64,000 bases of DNA from Drosophila persimilis (lineage: Eukaryota; Arthropoda; Insecta; Diptera; Drosophilidae). The stretch is from NCBI RefSeq assembly GCF_003286085.1, contig NW_020825349.1, positions 1-64,000 on the forward strand. Reading direction: 5' to 3'. Below are positions 9,104-19,874 of this stretch, in pieces. The notes beneath the pieces were generated by a model, which was not told the origin of the DNA, ran no database searches, and saw only the letters and a list, made by a program, of their open reading frames with translations. The translations under genes and the position numbers were made by a program. Position 1 is the stretch's first letter. The number at the start of each line of letters is the position of its first letter.

Positions 9104-10167
9104 CTTTTAATAGTGATATATTGGCACCTGTATCTATAAGGAATGTAAGTTGTTTTCCTGTTTTAGAATTGAGGAATGCCACGAATATATTGAGATTGAG
9201 GTTGATTGTGTGAACCGCTGGATTTTTTAATTTAGTGTATCTAAAGGATCTTGGGAGTTTCCCGAAGCTGTCTGGGTAACACGAACATTGTTCTGTCGTG
9301 TGTTTCCATTGCTATTGTATCTTTGGTTGTTATAGGTTCCACCGTTATTACGGTTATTTCCCCTATAGCCAACACGACCTCTATTGTTATTATAACTATT
9401 GTTGTTGTAAATATGGTTGTGGTTGTAACCACGACCATTTCCTCCACCACGATAGTTACCTCGAAAGTTACTACCGCGGTAGACTTGTCCTTGTCTGGTG
9501 TACAATATTGAACTTGCACTACCAGTCATCTCTGTACTACACTGTATATATTTTGTTACGGCATCATCTGTTTTGCCTTTTTGGCATACTTTTGCCATTT
9601 TAGCCTTTATAACATCTGATGACTCTACGACAATAGTGTCTTGCAATTTCTTTATTATTGCGTTAATGGTGGTTTCATCTTGTATTTTATACAATGTAGT
9701 TCCTATTACTTTTGATTTAATTACGTCTATAGCTAAATTTTCGTATGGTCCTTTCGTTAGATTGACCAATTTGACTGCCGTAATGAATCTTTGTAAATGG
9801 AGTTTTTGTCCATTAAATTCCGGAATGGCGTGCGAAATATCTTTGATATATGCCCGTAGGGCAATTGTTTCGTCTGCCATTGTGGTTGGTTCTTGCCCAA
9901 CCACGCTGTTTGCTGAACTAGTCGACGGTTTGTCGTCGTTTACCGGATGGTTCGATCTATTTGATCGAGAATCGTCTTCCGATATGATGATAATATTTTT
10001 TACATTCGGGGGCCTGGGACTTATTGGCCTTGTTTTGAAGGTTTGGTATGTGCATGTCTAGATTGAGTTTTTCTCTAACGAATACTAATCGTTCCCTTAG
10101 ACGTTTGAAAACGTCTGTAGCTTGAAACCAATGTATATCAGTAAGTCTTTGTTTGTTCTCTAGAAAA
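9104..10167 (-). mobile_element. mdg-like Ty3/gypsy element, gag part (copy 1)
   Basis: Continuation, upstream in element sense, of the pol fragment at 3574-4713. It runs from the deletion joint with the copia LTR stub to a DINE-1 joint near 10167. Most of the protease domain present in unit 2 is deleted here. Confidence 0.8.
9227..9904 (-). CDS. Gag of mdg-like element, N-terminally shifted (copy 1)
   Basis: 225 aa. Residues about 10-130 have the helical look of an LTR-element capsid; the C-terminus is a glycine/asparagine/arginine-rich tail (RGNYRGGGNGRGYNH and similar) with no CCHC knuckle, suggesting RNA binding through RG/N repeats. Another minus-strand ORF (9957-10238) upstream in a different frame may be the shifted Gag N-terminus; its first ~25 residues are DINE-1 sequence, so the element is truncated there. 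The copy in unit 2 is nearly identical. Confidence 0.75.
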   Translation of the reverse strand: MVGQEPTTMADETIALRAYIKDISHAIPEFNGQKLHLQRFITAVKLVNLTKGPYENLAIDVIKSKVIGTTLYKIQDETTINAIIKKLQDTIVVESSDVIKAKMAKVCQKGKTDDAVTKYIQCSTEMTGSASSILYTRQGQVYRGSNFRGNYRGGGNGRGYNHNHIYNNNSYNNNRGRVGYRGNNRNNGGTYNNQRYNSNGNTRQNNVRVTQTASGNSQDPLDTLN

Positions 10168-10240
10168 TCAAAATTTCGCCCCACCCTCTTCCGCCCCCAC
10201 AAAGGACGAAAATCTGTTGCATCCACAATATTACACATTC
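10168..10240 (-). mobile_element. DINE-1 fragment at the end of duplication unit 1
   Basis: Matches other DINE-1 copies here (for example 41530-41610) from TCAAAATTTCGCCCCACC to ACACATTCG. It is cut at 10240 by the duplication junction. Confidence 0.85.
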
Positions 10241-10343
10241 GTCTTTTCGTTTATCATGCATCTTGTTGCCCCTGTATCGATGATTACATCCATCAGTTGT
10301 GATCCGATCCTGGCCCGTCCTAAAAGCTGGTTCTTGTTAAATA

Positions 10344-11456
10344 TTAGTTGTGTGTTGTCCCGCTCCGCTGGTTTTGGGCCACAGGAGGTTCGCGGGTTGT
10401 TCCTGCGCCCTGTGTGTTTTCCGTTTGTTTTCTGCAGCAGTCTATTGTGCGTACTCCTTGTTTGTTGCAGGTCCAGCAGTACAGTACGGGTTCCCTGTTG
10501 CATGTTCGGGCCTCGTGCCCATAGTTGCCACATCTTTGGCATTTCCTTTGTCGGTATTGGGCCCTTTGCCAAGCTGGCTGGTCGTTTTGTGGATAGTTCC
10601 ATTGGCGCCCTGTAATTTTTGAGAGTCCGGCATCTGTCTCAATTTTTTCGAATTCCTCTGTGATGATCATGAATTCTGACAGCGTTTGGAATTCTCTCCT
10701 CTTCACGTATAATTTAAGCGGCAGCCGGCAGTTCTGGTATATTATTTCCAGTTTTTCCTGCTCTGTGTAGGTTCCGAACCTCATTAACTTCCTTATTTCT
10801 TGGATATAGTCTCGAACTGGTTCTGTTTCCTCTTGTTTTCGCTCTGCCACTTGTTTTGCCAGCTCCTCTTGGTATCTGGGGGATATGAAGTTCTCTTTTA
10901 GTCCGACCTTTGCATCCTCCCATGATGTGATTGGCGCTGGTTTTGTGTGCCACCAGTCTAGTGCGCTTTCTTCCAGGATTATCGGCATTGCGAATACGAG
11001 GTGGTCCGGTTCAACCCCGTAGGTTTCTGCTAATTCCTCCATCCTGCTCAGGAATTCTAGCAGCCCTCCTTTTCCTGTAAAGATCAGGTCCCACTTGCGT
11101 ATTTTTTCTATTATCGCTACTGCTTCTGGCGATCCTTTCTTTATTTGTTTTGGAAATAGGGATTTCTTCCTGCCTGTCCTGGTCTCCCCTTGGCTCTCTT
11201 CCATTGTTGGTTTTTGTGGTCCTCCTTTTGGTGACTGTTGCCTTGGGCTCTTGGTTCTCGGGCTTTTTCCTCGTGTTTGGGTATTTGCTAGTTGTTCTAG
11301 CCTCTCTCGCATATGTATTGGGAGGTCTGTTCTCTCTGAAAATTGTAGTAGTTGTTTCTTTTGGGTTTCTAGTCCCTCCAGTTTCTCCAATCCGAATTCT
11401 TCGCAATAGTTTTGCAACTCCAGTTTCGTTGCTTGGTTTATCCATTGTTTTGCCAT
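10344..11456 (-). CDS. gag: Gag polyprotein (Osvaldo-like, copy 2)
   Basis: 370 aa, collinear with the copy at 997-2109 and differing at very few positions (for example Q to L at residue 29). It has the same proline/serine linker, ALDWWHTKP core motif and CCHC knuckle. It is intact even though the downstream pol is missing, so it could only produce particles in trans. Confidence 0.9.
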   Translation of the reverse strand: MAKQWINQATKLELQNYCEEFGLEKLEGLETQKKQLLQFSERTDLPIHMRERLEQLANTQTRGKSPRTKSPRQQSPKGGPQKPTMEESQGETRTGRKKSLFPKQIKKGSPEAVAIIEKIRKWDLIFTGKGGLLEFLSRMEELAETYGVEPDHLVFAMPIILEESALDWWHTKPAPITSWEDAKVGLKENFISPRYQEELAKQVAERKQEETEPVRDYIQEIRKLMRFGTYTEQEKLEIIYQNCRLPLKLYVKRREFQTLSEFMIITEEFEKIETDAGLSKITGRQWNYPQNDQPAWQRAQYRQRKCQRCGNYGHEARTCNREPVLYCWTCNKQGVRTIDCCRKQTENTQGAGTTREPPVAQNQRSGTTHN

Positions 11457-11508
11457 CTTGACTTTGAGATTATGTTTCTTATGCTACCACAACCAGCTCG
11501 GGCGCCAC

Positions 11509-12810
11509 TGTGACGACGCTTCGGCCGGGGTATGCTCGTCGCGCCGGGTTCCGCAGAAATTTGTTTGATCTCTGGGTGTGGTAGCTGAAAGAGAGTCTCG
11601 TGGTTCAAGAATAAGGCAGGCTGGGATCGGTAATAAAAGAGATAGAGTTAGATTTATTGTGCTTAATGGTACAAAGTTTAGTAGTTGCGCGGGTGTTTTT
11701 TGCGGCGGGCTCGTCCTTCGGGGTCGTCCTTCGGTTGGGCCGCACGTGGCGGATGGTTGCGGGCGGGGCCGGGGAGTCGTCTGGCCGGATCGACGGAGGT
11801 CGTCTGTGCTTCGCGGGGAAGGGTGTTGCGGAGGGTTACTGCGCTCCGAGGAGTGATTCTGTGGAGGAGGGTTAATGCGCTCCGAGAAGAATTAAAGGTT
11901 GCGGAGGGTTAATGCGCTCCGAGGGGGGGGTAATGTTGCGGAGGACGAATGCGCTCCGAGGCGAATTAAATGTTGCGGAGGGTTAATGCGCTCCGAGGAG
12001 AAGTAAATGTTGCGGAGGGTGAATGCGCTCCGAGGAGAATTAATGTTGCGGAGGGTTAATGCGCTCCGAGGAGAATTACTGTTGCGGAGGGTTAATGCGC
12101 TCCGAGGAGAATTAAATGTTGCGGAGGGTGAATGCGCTCCGAGGAGAATTAATGTTGCGGAGGGTTAATGCGCTCCGAGGAGAAGTAAATGTTGCGGATG
12201 GTGAATGCGCTCCGAGGAGAATTAATGTTGCGGAGGGTTAATGCGCTCCGAGGAGAAGTAAATGTTGCGGAGGGTGAATGCGCTCCGAGGAGAAGAAGGG
12301 AGGCGGAGGTTTAATGCACTCCGAGGAGGATGGGAGGATCGCTGGGTCTGCTGGTGGCTGCTGCTGATGCTTACCTCTCCACTGGCCGGAGCCGAACTGA
12401 TGCTGATCGCTCTGGCGGAGCTCCTTTTATTCCCAAAACGCGGCTGATCTTACGGTCTGTCCCTAGCGCGTTGTGCTGCGGGGCCCTAACGCGTTTGCAC
12501 GGGCCGGCTGATAGTGTGCCCGTTGGCGCGTGGGTTATGGCCACACTTGGTCCGGTCAGCTGGGGGTGTGCCCGTGGCTGGCTGTGCTACGGGCCCATTG
12601 GTGGGGCTCAGCTGTGGTTTGTTTGTTTGTATTGTTTGTTTATTTATATTTCTTTTATTCTGTGGCAGGTCTTCATGTATTGTCGCTTATGTTCTACTTA
12701 TCCTACTAATACTTATTTTCTAATCTTCATGGCTTGTCTTGGTGATTCTATTGAGGTTGGTTTGGTGTTTGTGGCGCCGGCGCTTGGTTTTCCTGGCGCT
12801 GGGCGTCACA
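11509..12810 (-). repeat. 5' LTR of Osvaldo-like element, copy 2 (1302 bp)
   Basis: Same TGTGACG/CGTCACA termini and PBS arrangement as copy 1. Its minisatellite (about 11825-12330) has 14 core units instead of 17, accounting for the 110-bp length difference. Confidence 0.9.
11825..12330. repeat. LTR minisatellite, about 14 units of ~36 bp
   Basis: Same GTTGCGGAGGGTTAATGCG-based unit as at 2477-3091, three units shorter. Flanks are collinear with copy 1. Confidence 0.92.
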
Positions 12811-13950
12811 TCTTTTTACATAATCTATACGTCTTTACGTCTATAATAATTGCAAAATGCAATAAATCGTCTAGCGCTGTCCGCTTCATGTGGGACTGGA
12901 TAGTTTTTGATGACGTCATATTTCTTGTCATCTGGCAAGATTCCTTTATCTGTGCATTTATGACCAAGAAAGGTCACTTCATGCATAAAAAATGAGCATT
13001 TTTGTGTATGTAATTTTAGGTTGTGTTTCCTACATATCTCAAAAATATCTGTTAAGTTTTTAAGCATATGTTTTTCGGAACAACCCATGACTATTAGATC
13101 GTCCATATACAGGAAGGCTTGCGAAGCTTCAAGTCCAGAGAATGCCAGCCATTGCTCGTTGAAAAAGACGTTATATTTCGCGAACTTTCTTCTAGTTCGA
13201 TTTGATGAAAACCTGACATTAAGTCAAGGCATGAGAAATACTTTGCTCTACCTAGTTGATCCAAAATGTTATCAATTCTAGGTAGTGGAAATTTGTCGGC
13301 CAGGAGTTTTTTGTTTATTGGACGATAGTCAACTACTAATCGCCATTTCTTTTGTTCTGAACCCGGAAGAGCTTTCTTTAGGACAAGTAGAAGTGGGCTG
13401 TTGTATTCTGATACGGATGGTTCGACAATATTGTCGTTGATTAATTTTCCTACTTGTTTTTTAATTTCGTCAACTTGGCTATGCGGGCTTCGATAGTTCT
13501 TTATATATATAGGTTCGTCATCCCTCAATCTCAATTTCTGTTTATAAAAATTATTTGTTGTGATTGATTCGGTTTCAAGCCCGAATACGTCACTAAAATT
13601 GGTGCATAGTTTAGTTAATTGCTTCTTGAATTGTACTGGGAAATGTTTGCATAATTCAGCTATGACAGTTTTTTCTCGGATTTTTTGAGTTGTTTGAATT
13701 ACCTTGTAATTCGAAAGTGATTCATATTGTATGTTATTTATATGTACTAATTGGTTGGTACTGGTTGTATTCAGCAATCGGACAAATGTATTATTTTTTG
13801 AAGTTATTGTATTTGCTATATAAATACCAGGTTGAATTTCCTGGTTTGGGAGTAATATGGTTTCTATATCGGACGTTAATTCTATTTTTCTGACAACTTG
13901 TGATCTTGCTGGTAGGAGAATTGTATTGTTACCAGAACTGTATGTTATTG
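12811..13950 (-). pseudogene. mdg-like element pol fragment with broken RT (copy 2)
   Basis: Collinear with 3574-4713. ORFs 13094-13777 and 12825-13106 carry the same RT halves (VVDYRPINKK, LDLMSGFHQIEL; YMDDLIVMG) and the same missing PFGL/FQR segment. Small differences (for example PLPRIDN here versus PLHRIDN in copy 1) show independent substitutions since duplication; the PLPR form is the more typical one. Confidence 0.85.
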
Positions 13951-14282
13951 TGTTAAAAATGTAATCGATACTATTGTTTGAATAAGCAACAATTATCTGG
14001 CAACACTGTATTGTATCGTGCTCATAATGTATATACCACTTTACTCACTCTCAAATAAACGTTTAACCGAACCACTACGTGTCTCTTGTATCAGCTCCGT
14101 TTTATATATCGCTTATATATAGAACGGTAAACTAAAACGGTACAATTATATCCAACATTGGTTATGGGCCCAGAGTTCGTTGTTTCGGCTTAATAACAGA
14201 CTAAAAAGCGTCTGGGTTTGAGTGTCGGTTGTGCTAAATTGTCAACAGTTATTTTGTGCACACACGCGGAACAATTAGCAAC

Positions 14283-15476
14283 ATGAATTTGTCAAATCAA
14301 ATCGAAAAACTTGATGAGGGCAATTACAGTGTATGGCATATGGCCATGAAAAGTGTCCTGGTAATGACAGAATTATGGGATGTAGTCTGTGGAAAATGCA
14401 GTGGAGGAGATGCCGCAGCTGTCGAGAAATGGAATAAATTGGATCAGAAAGCAATGGCGTACATAACCTTAAATGTTAAGGCATCGCAGTTTGTGCACAT
14501 AAAGACGTGCGAAACATCAGAAGTCATATGGAAAAAATTAAAGGAACTGCACATGCCAAAAGGCCCCATCCAAAAGGTGCAACTTTATCAAAAACTTATT
14601 CGACTAAATATGCAGCAGGGCGATGATGTGTCCGCCTATGTCAATTCTTTTGTAGAGACAATTGAAAAATTGGCGGAACTGGACATAAAACTCCACGATG
14701 AGCTAAAAGTCATCATGTTATTGAGCAGTTTGCCCGAATCTTGGGAAAATTTTGTAGTCGCGATTGAAACGCGTGACGAGCTGCCAAAATTTGAAGCTCT
14801 TAAAGTAAAAATGCTGGAAGAAGGCACCAGAAAACAGGAGAAGGCTGAGCGCGAAAATCATTCGGCCACACAAGCAGTATACACACATACACAGCTCAGA
14901 TCGCGAGAAAACGAGAATGTCGAGAATAACGGAACCAAGAACGACGGGAACACAGGCGTAAAGCAACAATTCAAGGGAAAATGTTTCAAATGCGAAAAAA
15001 CTGGTCATCGAGCAAGCGAGTGCAGATCTAAGAAAAAGGGTAGCAAAACAAATGGACAAAGAGAACAGGCAAGCAGTTTAATGCACTGTTTTGTCGGAGA
15101 GCAGCAAAAGAGAGTTTGGTGCGTAGATAGTGGCGCAACATCGCACATGTGTTGCGATCGCAGCATGTTCCTAAACTATGTCGAGAAGGAAACATCGATA
15201 ATGTTGGCTACAAATAAGTTCGTCTCATCACCCGGATCTGGTAATGTTAAAATTCTGGGTGAAAATATTTTAATAAACTTGCAAAATGTGTTATACGTCT
15301 CCGAATTACACATGAATTTTTTCTCAGTGAGCACAGCAGCTAAATTCGAGAATTCTACTACATTTATTGGAAAAGTAGCACTGATTAAAAATAAAAAAGG
15401 AGAAACAATAATAAAAGCCAAGCAAGAAAACAATTTGTATGTGTACAAACAGTGCTCAGAAAAAAGTGCAGTTTAA
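14283..15476 (+). CDS. Gag and protease of copia-like element (copy 2)
   Basis: Same protein as 5046-6239: copia Gag domain, CCHC knuckle CFKCEKTGHRASEC, protease DSGA motif. It ends at the same in-frame TAA before integrase. Only trivial substitutions distinguish it from copy 1. Confidence 0.9.
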   Translation: MNLSNQIEKLDEGNYSVWHMAMKSVLVMTELWDVVCGKCSGGDAAAVEKWNKLDQKAMAYITLNVKASQFVHIKTCETSEVIWKKLKELHMPKGPIQKVQLYQKLIRLNMQQGDDVSAYVNSFVETIEKLAELDIKLHDELKVIMLLSSLPESWENFVVAIETRDELPKFEALKVKMLEEGTRKQEKAERENHSATQAVYTHTQLRSRENENVENNGTKNDGNTGVKQQFKGKCFKCEKTGHRASECRSKKKGSKTNGQREQASSLMHCFVGEQQKRVWCVDSGATSHMCCDRSMFLNYVEKETSIMLATNKFVSSPGSGNVKILGENILINLQNVLYVSELHMNFFSVSTAAKFENSTTFIGKVALIKNKKGETIIKAKQENNLYVYKQCSEKSAV

Positions 15477-16265
15477 ATGTTGAACACAATTTCTCCTGCA
15501 ATGAATTGGCATAATAGGTTTGGCCACCTTAATTTCCAAGATTTAAAACAGTTGAACGATAAACAGCTTGTTCATGGCATGAACTTTGAAAATGTGAAAA
15601 TGGAAATCAATTGTGATACATGTAACAGAGCAAAAATATGTGCATTGCCGTTTCAACAGAAGTTAAATCGTACAACGGAGCAAGTACTTGAGCTAGTGCA
15701 TACAGATGTATGTGGCCCAATGAATGTAAAATCGATCGGCGGCAATCGCTATTTTGTGACATTTATTGATGACTACTCGCGCAAGATATTTGTATACATT
15801 ATGCACGCAAAAAGCCAAGTTTTCGAAAAATTCAAAATGTTCAAAAGTTTTGTGGAATGCCAAACGGGCAACAAAATAAAGGCTGTGCGCAGCGATAATG
15901 GCACAGAGTATGTAAATAAGGAATTTTCTGGTTTTTTGAACGAGTGCGGTATACAAAGGCAACTGACGGTTCCCTACACCCCTCAGCAAAACGGTGTAGC
16001 CGAGAGAGCCAATCGAACAATTGTAGAGATGGCAAAAAGTATGCTAATCCATGCAAAGCTGGAGGAGTTCTTGTGGGCAGAGGCTGTTACCACGGCAGTT
16101 TACTTGCGAAATAGATGTCCCACAAAAACCTTAAGTGGCGGTACACCATTCGAAGCCTGGAAAGGACGCAAGCCATCAGTAAAACACCTGCGAGTATTCG
16201 GATCTCGCGCATTTGCTTTGGATAAGACCAGAAGAAGCAAATTCCAGGCAAAAGGCAAAGAATAA
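15477..16265 (+). CDS. Integrase of copia-like element (copy 2)
   Basis: Counterpart of 6240-7028, with the HHCC domain and rve acidic triad (HTDVCGP, RSDNGTEY, VAERANRT). It terminates at the same in-frame TAA (16263-16265). Confidence 0.9.
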   Translation: MLNTISPAMNWHNRFGHLNFQDLKQLNDKQLVHGMNFENVKMEINCDTCNRAKICALPFQQKLNRTTEQVLELVHTDVCGPMNVKSIGGNRYFVTFIDDYSRKIFVYIMHAKSQVFEKFKMFKSFVECQTGNKIKAVRSDNGTEYVNKEFSGFLNECGIQRQLTVPYTPQQNGVAERANRTIVEMAKSMLIHAKLEEFLWAEAVTTAVYLRNRCPTKTLSGGTPFEAWKGRKPSVKHLRVFGSRAFALDKTRRSKFQAKGKE

Positions 16266-16346
16266 ATTTTTGTCGGCTACTCCTTTACAGCAAAAGCTTA
16301 CCGCCTGTACGATCGAGAGAACCGTACAATAATTGAAAGGCGTGAT

Positions 16347-18276
16347 GTGAAATTTATAGAAGGTGAGATTGACACAAAAAGCATTGAGAATTGTGGTATT
16401 TCAGATCGAAATGACGATTTCATGACAAATATACTCCGCCTTGAGTCAATTAAAGTTCCTGATCAACACTCATATGCACCTTTAATTGCTGATCATGCAA
16501 ATTCCAGCAGTGACTCCAGCGAAGTGGAGGAGGAGTTTTTGAGCGCAAGTGAACCTGACGACAATTCCGTGAGTGGTCAAGAGGTGCCACCACAAGAGAA
16601 TGTAGTACAGCGTGGGCGTGGCAGACCAAAAATCATCCGCAGCGGTCAACCTGGGCGACCGAAAAAGCAGTACCAGGCAGTGCTCAATAGTTTCCTAAAT
16701 CAGATGGATGACACTGAGACACCGCAGTCAGTTGCTGAAGCATTGCAAGGCGATCATTCTCAAAATTGGAAAGAATCAATGCAAACGGAATACGACGCTC
16801 TTCAGGAAAATAACACGTGGTCATTGTGTGAACTCCCTCCAGGACAAAAAGCCATTGGTTCCAAATGGGTTTTTCGAATTAAGAGAAACAAGGATGGTCT
16901 CATCGAGAAGTTCAAATCTCGATTGGTTGCTCAAGGCTGTGGGCAACAATTTGGAGTAAATTATTGGGAAACGTTTTCACCTGTAATTCGGTACGAGACC
17001 ATTCGCCTTTTGTTTCGCAATTGCTGCAGAAAAACAGCTGTATATGCATCAAGTAGATATATCAAATGCTTACCTGAACAGTAAACTCCATGAGACTGTG
17101 TACATGAGGCAGCCTCAGAATTTTGTCGACAAGCATCATCCAGAAAAAGTTCTAAAGCTGCGTAAAGCACTTTATGGACTCAAGCAATCCGGGCGAGTAT
17201 GGAACAAAACGCTCGACGAGGTATTGTCTACCATGGGCTTCAAGAGATGTAAGAACGAGGCATGCTTGTACGTCAAGAAAGATGAGCAAACATACAGCTA
17301 TATTGCAGTCTACGTCGACGATTTAATTATCGCATGTCCAAACAAAAATGACATAGCCGTAATTAAGAAGAAGATCGCATCAAACTTCAAGATGCACGAT
17401 GGCGGCCCCATAAACTTTTTCCTAGGAATGGAAATTGAGCGAGACGGTGAACAGGGGTCGATTTCGTTTTGCCAGAAATCGCATATTCAAGGACTATTGG
17501 ACACGTATGGCATGAGCAAGTGCCGTCCAGTCAGCACACCGCTCGACCCGGGCTATCAAGTTGGCTGCATTGATAATAATTGTGTCAAGGTAAATGTAAC
17601 ACAATATCAGTCATTAATTGGTTCCCTTATGTATTTAGCAGTCTTGAGCCGACCGGACATTTTGCACGCAGTAAGCAAACTGTCGCAACGAAATACTGAT
17701 CCCCATGCAGAGCACGAGACGGCTGCAAAACACATTCTAAGGTATCTGGCTGGTACGAAGAATTTGGGCATCTCATACCGTAGGTGTGGTGAACCAGTAA
17801 GAGGTTTCGCTGATGCTGACTGGGCCAATGACAGGCTCGATAGAAGATCTTATAGTGGATACGCATTCTTCCTAGCAGGCAGTGCTTTTTCTTGGACTTC
17901 AACTAAGCAAAGTGTTGTCGCGTTGAGCAGCACTGAAGCTGAATACATAGCACTATCTATGGCTGCTAAAGAGGCTATTTATTTACGAAGACTTCTCGAC
18001 GAGATTGGTTGGTCAACTGTTACAGAGCCTTTAACCATCTATGGCGACAACATCAGTTCGCAACATATTGCTCAAAATCCGGTACATCACAAACGCACGA
18101 AGCACATTGATATTAAGTATCATTTTGTTCGCGAAAAAGTAGAATGTAATGAAATTATACTAGAATACGTATCGACAAACGGCAATGTTGCAGATCTACT
18201 AACAAAATGTTTAAGCAAGAAAAAACACGACGACTTTGTTAAATTACTTGGAATGACAAAGTTAAACATGCGGTAG
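16347..18276 (+). pseudogene. Reverse transcriptase / RNase H of copia-like element, frameshifted (copy 2)
   Basis: Counterpart of 7110-9038, but a +1 insertion with adjacent substitutions near 17007-17016 splits it into ORFs 16347-17084 and 17044-18276. The catalytic YVDDLIIA and the RNase H motifs are in the second part. The upstream acidic linker and WVFRIKRN motif are in the first. Confidence 0.92.
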
Positions 18277-18507
18277 TTAGTTTAAAATGATAATATGTAG
18301 CTTAAGAAGAAGTGTTAAAAATGTAATCGATACTATTGTTTGAATAAGCAACAATTATCTGGCAACACTGTATTGTATCGTGCTCATAATGTATATACCA
18401 CTTTACTCACTCTCAAATAAACGTTTAACCGAACCACTACGTGTCTCTTGTATCAGCTCCGTTTTATATATCGCTTATATATAGAACGGTAAACTAAAAC
18501 GGTACAA

Positions 18508-18905
18508 TTATATCCAACATATTGGAACATAAATTTTAATTTTTATATTATTTGGTCGTATTATTAACCAATCCTCTGCAGGTTTTAAGTCTATTAGGCA
18601 GTTTAATTCTTTTATGAAATCAATGCCTATTATTCCATCACACGGAATTGCAAAATTCTGATTAACTAAATGGAAATTATGTGGAATTATGTACTTATCT
18701 GTCTGTAGCTCTATTAGGGCAAGGCCTTGGGATGTTATTATACCTTCCCCTATTCCTTGAATATCTATTTTATTTTTTTTTTTTAATGTCGTTAAAGACA
18801 TCTGAATTTTCTTTTAATAGTGATATATTGGCACCTGTATCTATAAGGAATGTAAGTTGTTTTCCTGTTTTAGAATTGAGGAATGCCACGAATATATTGA
18901 GATTG
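18508..18905 (-). pseudogene. Aspartic protease / pol N-terminus of mdg-like element
   Basis: The minus strand near 18905-18800 encodes INLNLNIFVAFLNSKTGK and LIDTGANISLLKENS, a retropepsin active site. After an A12 run (18770-18785, T-rich on the plus strand) the conserved continuation (GIGEGI, CDGIIGIDFIKEL) is in another frame, in the ORF 18508-18801. A homopolymer slip therefore splits the domain. The last few residues of that ORF are copia-like LTR sequence. Confidence 0.75.
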
Positions 18906-19874
18906 AGGTTGATTGTGTGAACCGCTGGATTTTTTAATTTAGTGTATCTAAAGGATCTTGGGAGTTTCCCGAAGCTGTCTGGGTAACACGAACATTGTTC
19001 TGTCGTGTGTTTCCATTGCTATTGTATCTTTGGTTGTTATAGGTTCCACCGTTATTACGGTTATTTCCCCTATAGCCAACACGACCTCTATTGTTATTAT
19101 AACTATTGTTGTTGTAAATATGGTTGTGGTTGTAACCACGACCATTTCCTCCACCACGATAGTTACCTCGAAAGTTACTACCGCGGTAGACTTGTCCTTG
19201 TCTGGTGTACAATATTGAACTTTCACTACCAGTCATCTCTGTACTACACTGTATATATTTTGTTACGGCATCATCTGTTTTGCCTTTTTGGCATACTTTT
19301 GCCATTTTAGCCTTTATAACATCTGATGACTCTACGACAATAGTGTCTTGCAATTTCTTTATTATTGCGTTAATGGTGGTTTCATCTTGTATTTTATACA
19401 ATGTAGTTCCTATTACTTTTGATTTAATTACGTCTATAGCTAAATTTTCGTATGGTCCTTTCGTTAGATTGACCAATTTGACTGCCGTAATGAATCTTTG
19501 TAAATGGAGTTTTTGTCCATTAAATTCCGGAATGGCGTGCGAAATATCTTTGATATATGCCCGTAGGGCAATTGTTTCGTCTGCCATTGTGGTTGGTTCT
19601 TGCCCAACCACGCTGTTTGCTGAACTAGTCGACGGTTTGTCGTCGTTTACCGGATGGTTCGATCTATTTGATCGAGAATCGTCTTCCGATATGATGATAA
19701 TATTTTTTACATTCGGGGGCCTGGGACTTATTGGCCTTGTTTTGAAGGTTTGGTATGTGCATGTCTAGATTGAGTTTTTCTCTAACGAATACTAATCGTT
19801 CCCTTAGATGTTTGAAAACGTCTGTAGCTTGAAACCAATGTATATCAGTAAGTCTTTGTTTGTTCTCTAGAAAA
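18520..19874 (-). mobile_element. mdg-like Ty3/gypsy element, gag-protease part (copy 2)
   Basis: Upstream continuation of 12811-13950 across the copia-like insertion. It keeps the protease region deleted from unit 1. At about 19874 it is joined to DINE-1 sequence, so its 5' LTR and the Gag N-terminus are lost. Confidence 0.82.
18934..19611 (-). CDS. Gag of mdg-like element (copy 2)
   Basis: 225 aa, near-identical to 9227-9904: a helical capsid-like region followed by a Gly/Asn/Arg-rich tail without a CCHC knuckle. The upstream ORF 19664-19945 may hold the frameshifted N-terminus, its first residues being read through DINE-1. No recognisable start context, LTR or PBS is present. Confidence 0.75.
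   Translation of the reverse strand: MVGQEPTTMADETIALRAYIKDISHAIPEFNGQKLHLQRFITAVKLVNLTKGPYENLAIDVIKSKVIGTTLYKIQDETTINAIIKKLQDTIVVESSDVIKAKMAKVCQKGKTDDAVTKYIQCSTEMTGSESSILYTRQGQVYRGSNFRGNYRGGGNGRGYNHNHIYNNNSYNNNRGRVGYRGNNRNNGGTYNNQRYNSNGNTRQNNVRVTQTASGNSQDPLDTLN

Larger units (their letters stand above)
893..10240. repeat. Tandem duplication, unit 1 (about 9.35 kb)
   Basis: This block recurs downstream at 10241-19947 in the same orientation and element order: Osvaldo-like gag and LTR, mdg-like RT, copia-like element, mdg-like gag, DINE-1 stub. The offset is 9347 bp in the gag, 9237 bp after the LTR minisatellite, 9238 bp after a 1-bp indel in the copia RT, and 9707 bp after a 469-bp deletion in this copy. 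The two copies differ by scattered substitutions and these indels, so they are not identical. Confidence 0.93.
10241..12810 (-). mobile_element. Osvaldo-like Ty3/gypsy element, copy 2 (truncated)
   Basis: LTR 12810-11509, PBS, gag, and the first part of the protease; cut at 10241 by the tandem-duplication junction. No RT is present in this copy. The short protease ORF ends in DINE-1-derived residues beyond the junction. Confidence 0.92.
13951..18519 (+). mobile_element. Ty1/copia LTR element, copy 2 (both LTRs intact)
   Basis: 4,569 bp with 207-bp LTRs at 13951-14157 and 18313-18519 that look identical, flanked by the 5-bp direct repeat TATTG (13946-13950 and 18520-18524). It sits in the mdg-like pol gene. 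PBS 14158-14175; a purine run (AAGAAGAAG) precedes the 3' LTR as a polypurine tract. Coding capacity is damaged by two nonsense codons shared with copy 1 and a private RT frameshift. Confidence 0.95.

Noticed and set aside
9251-10061. Plus-strand ORFs rich in Val/Ile/Thr or Tyr/Cys
   Set aside because: Antisense shadows of the Asn/Gly-rich mdg-like gag.
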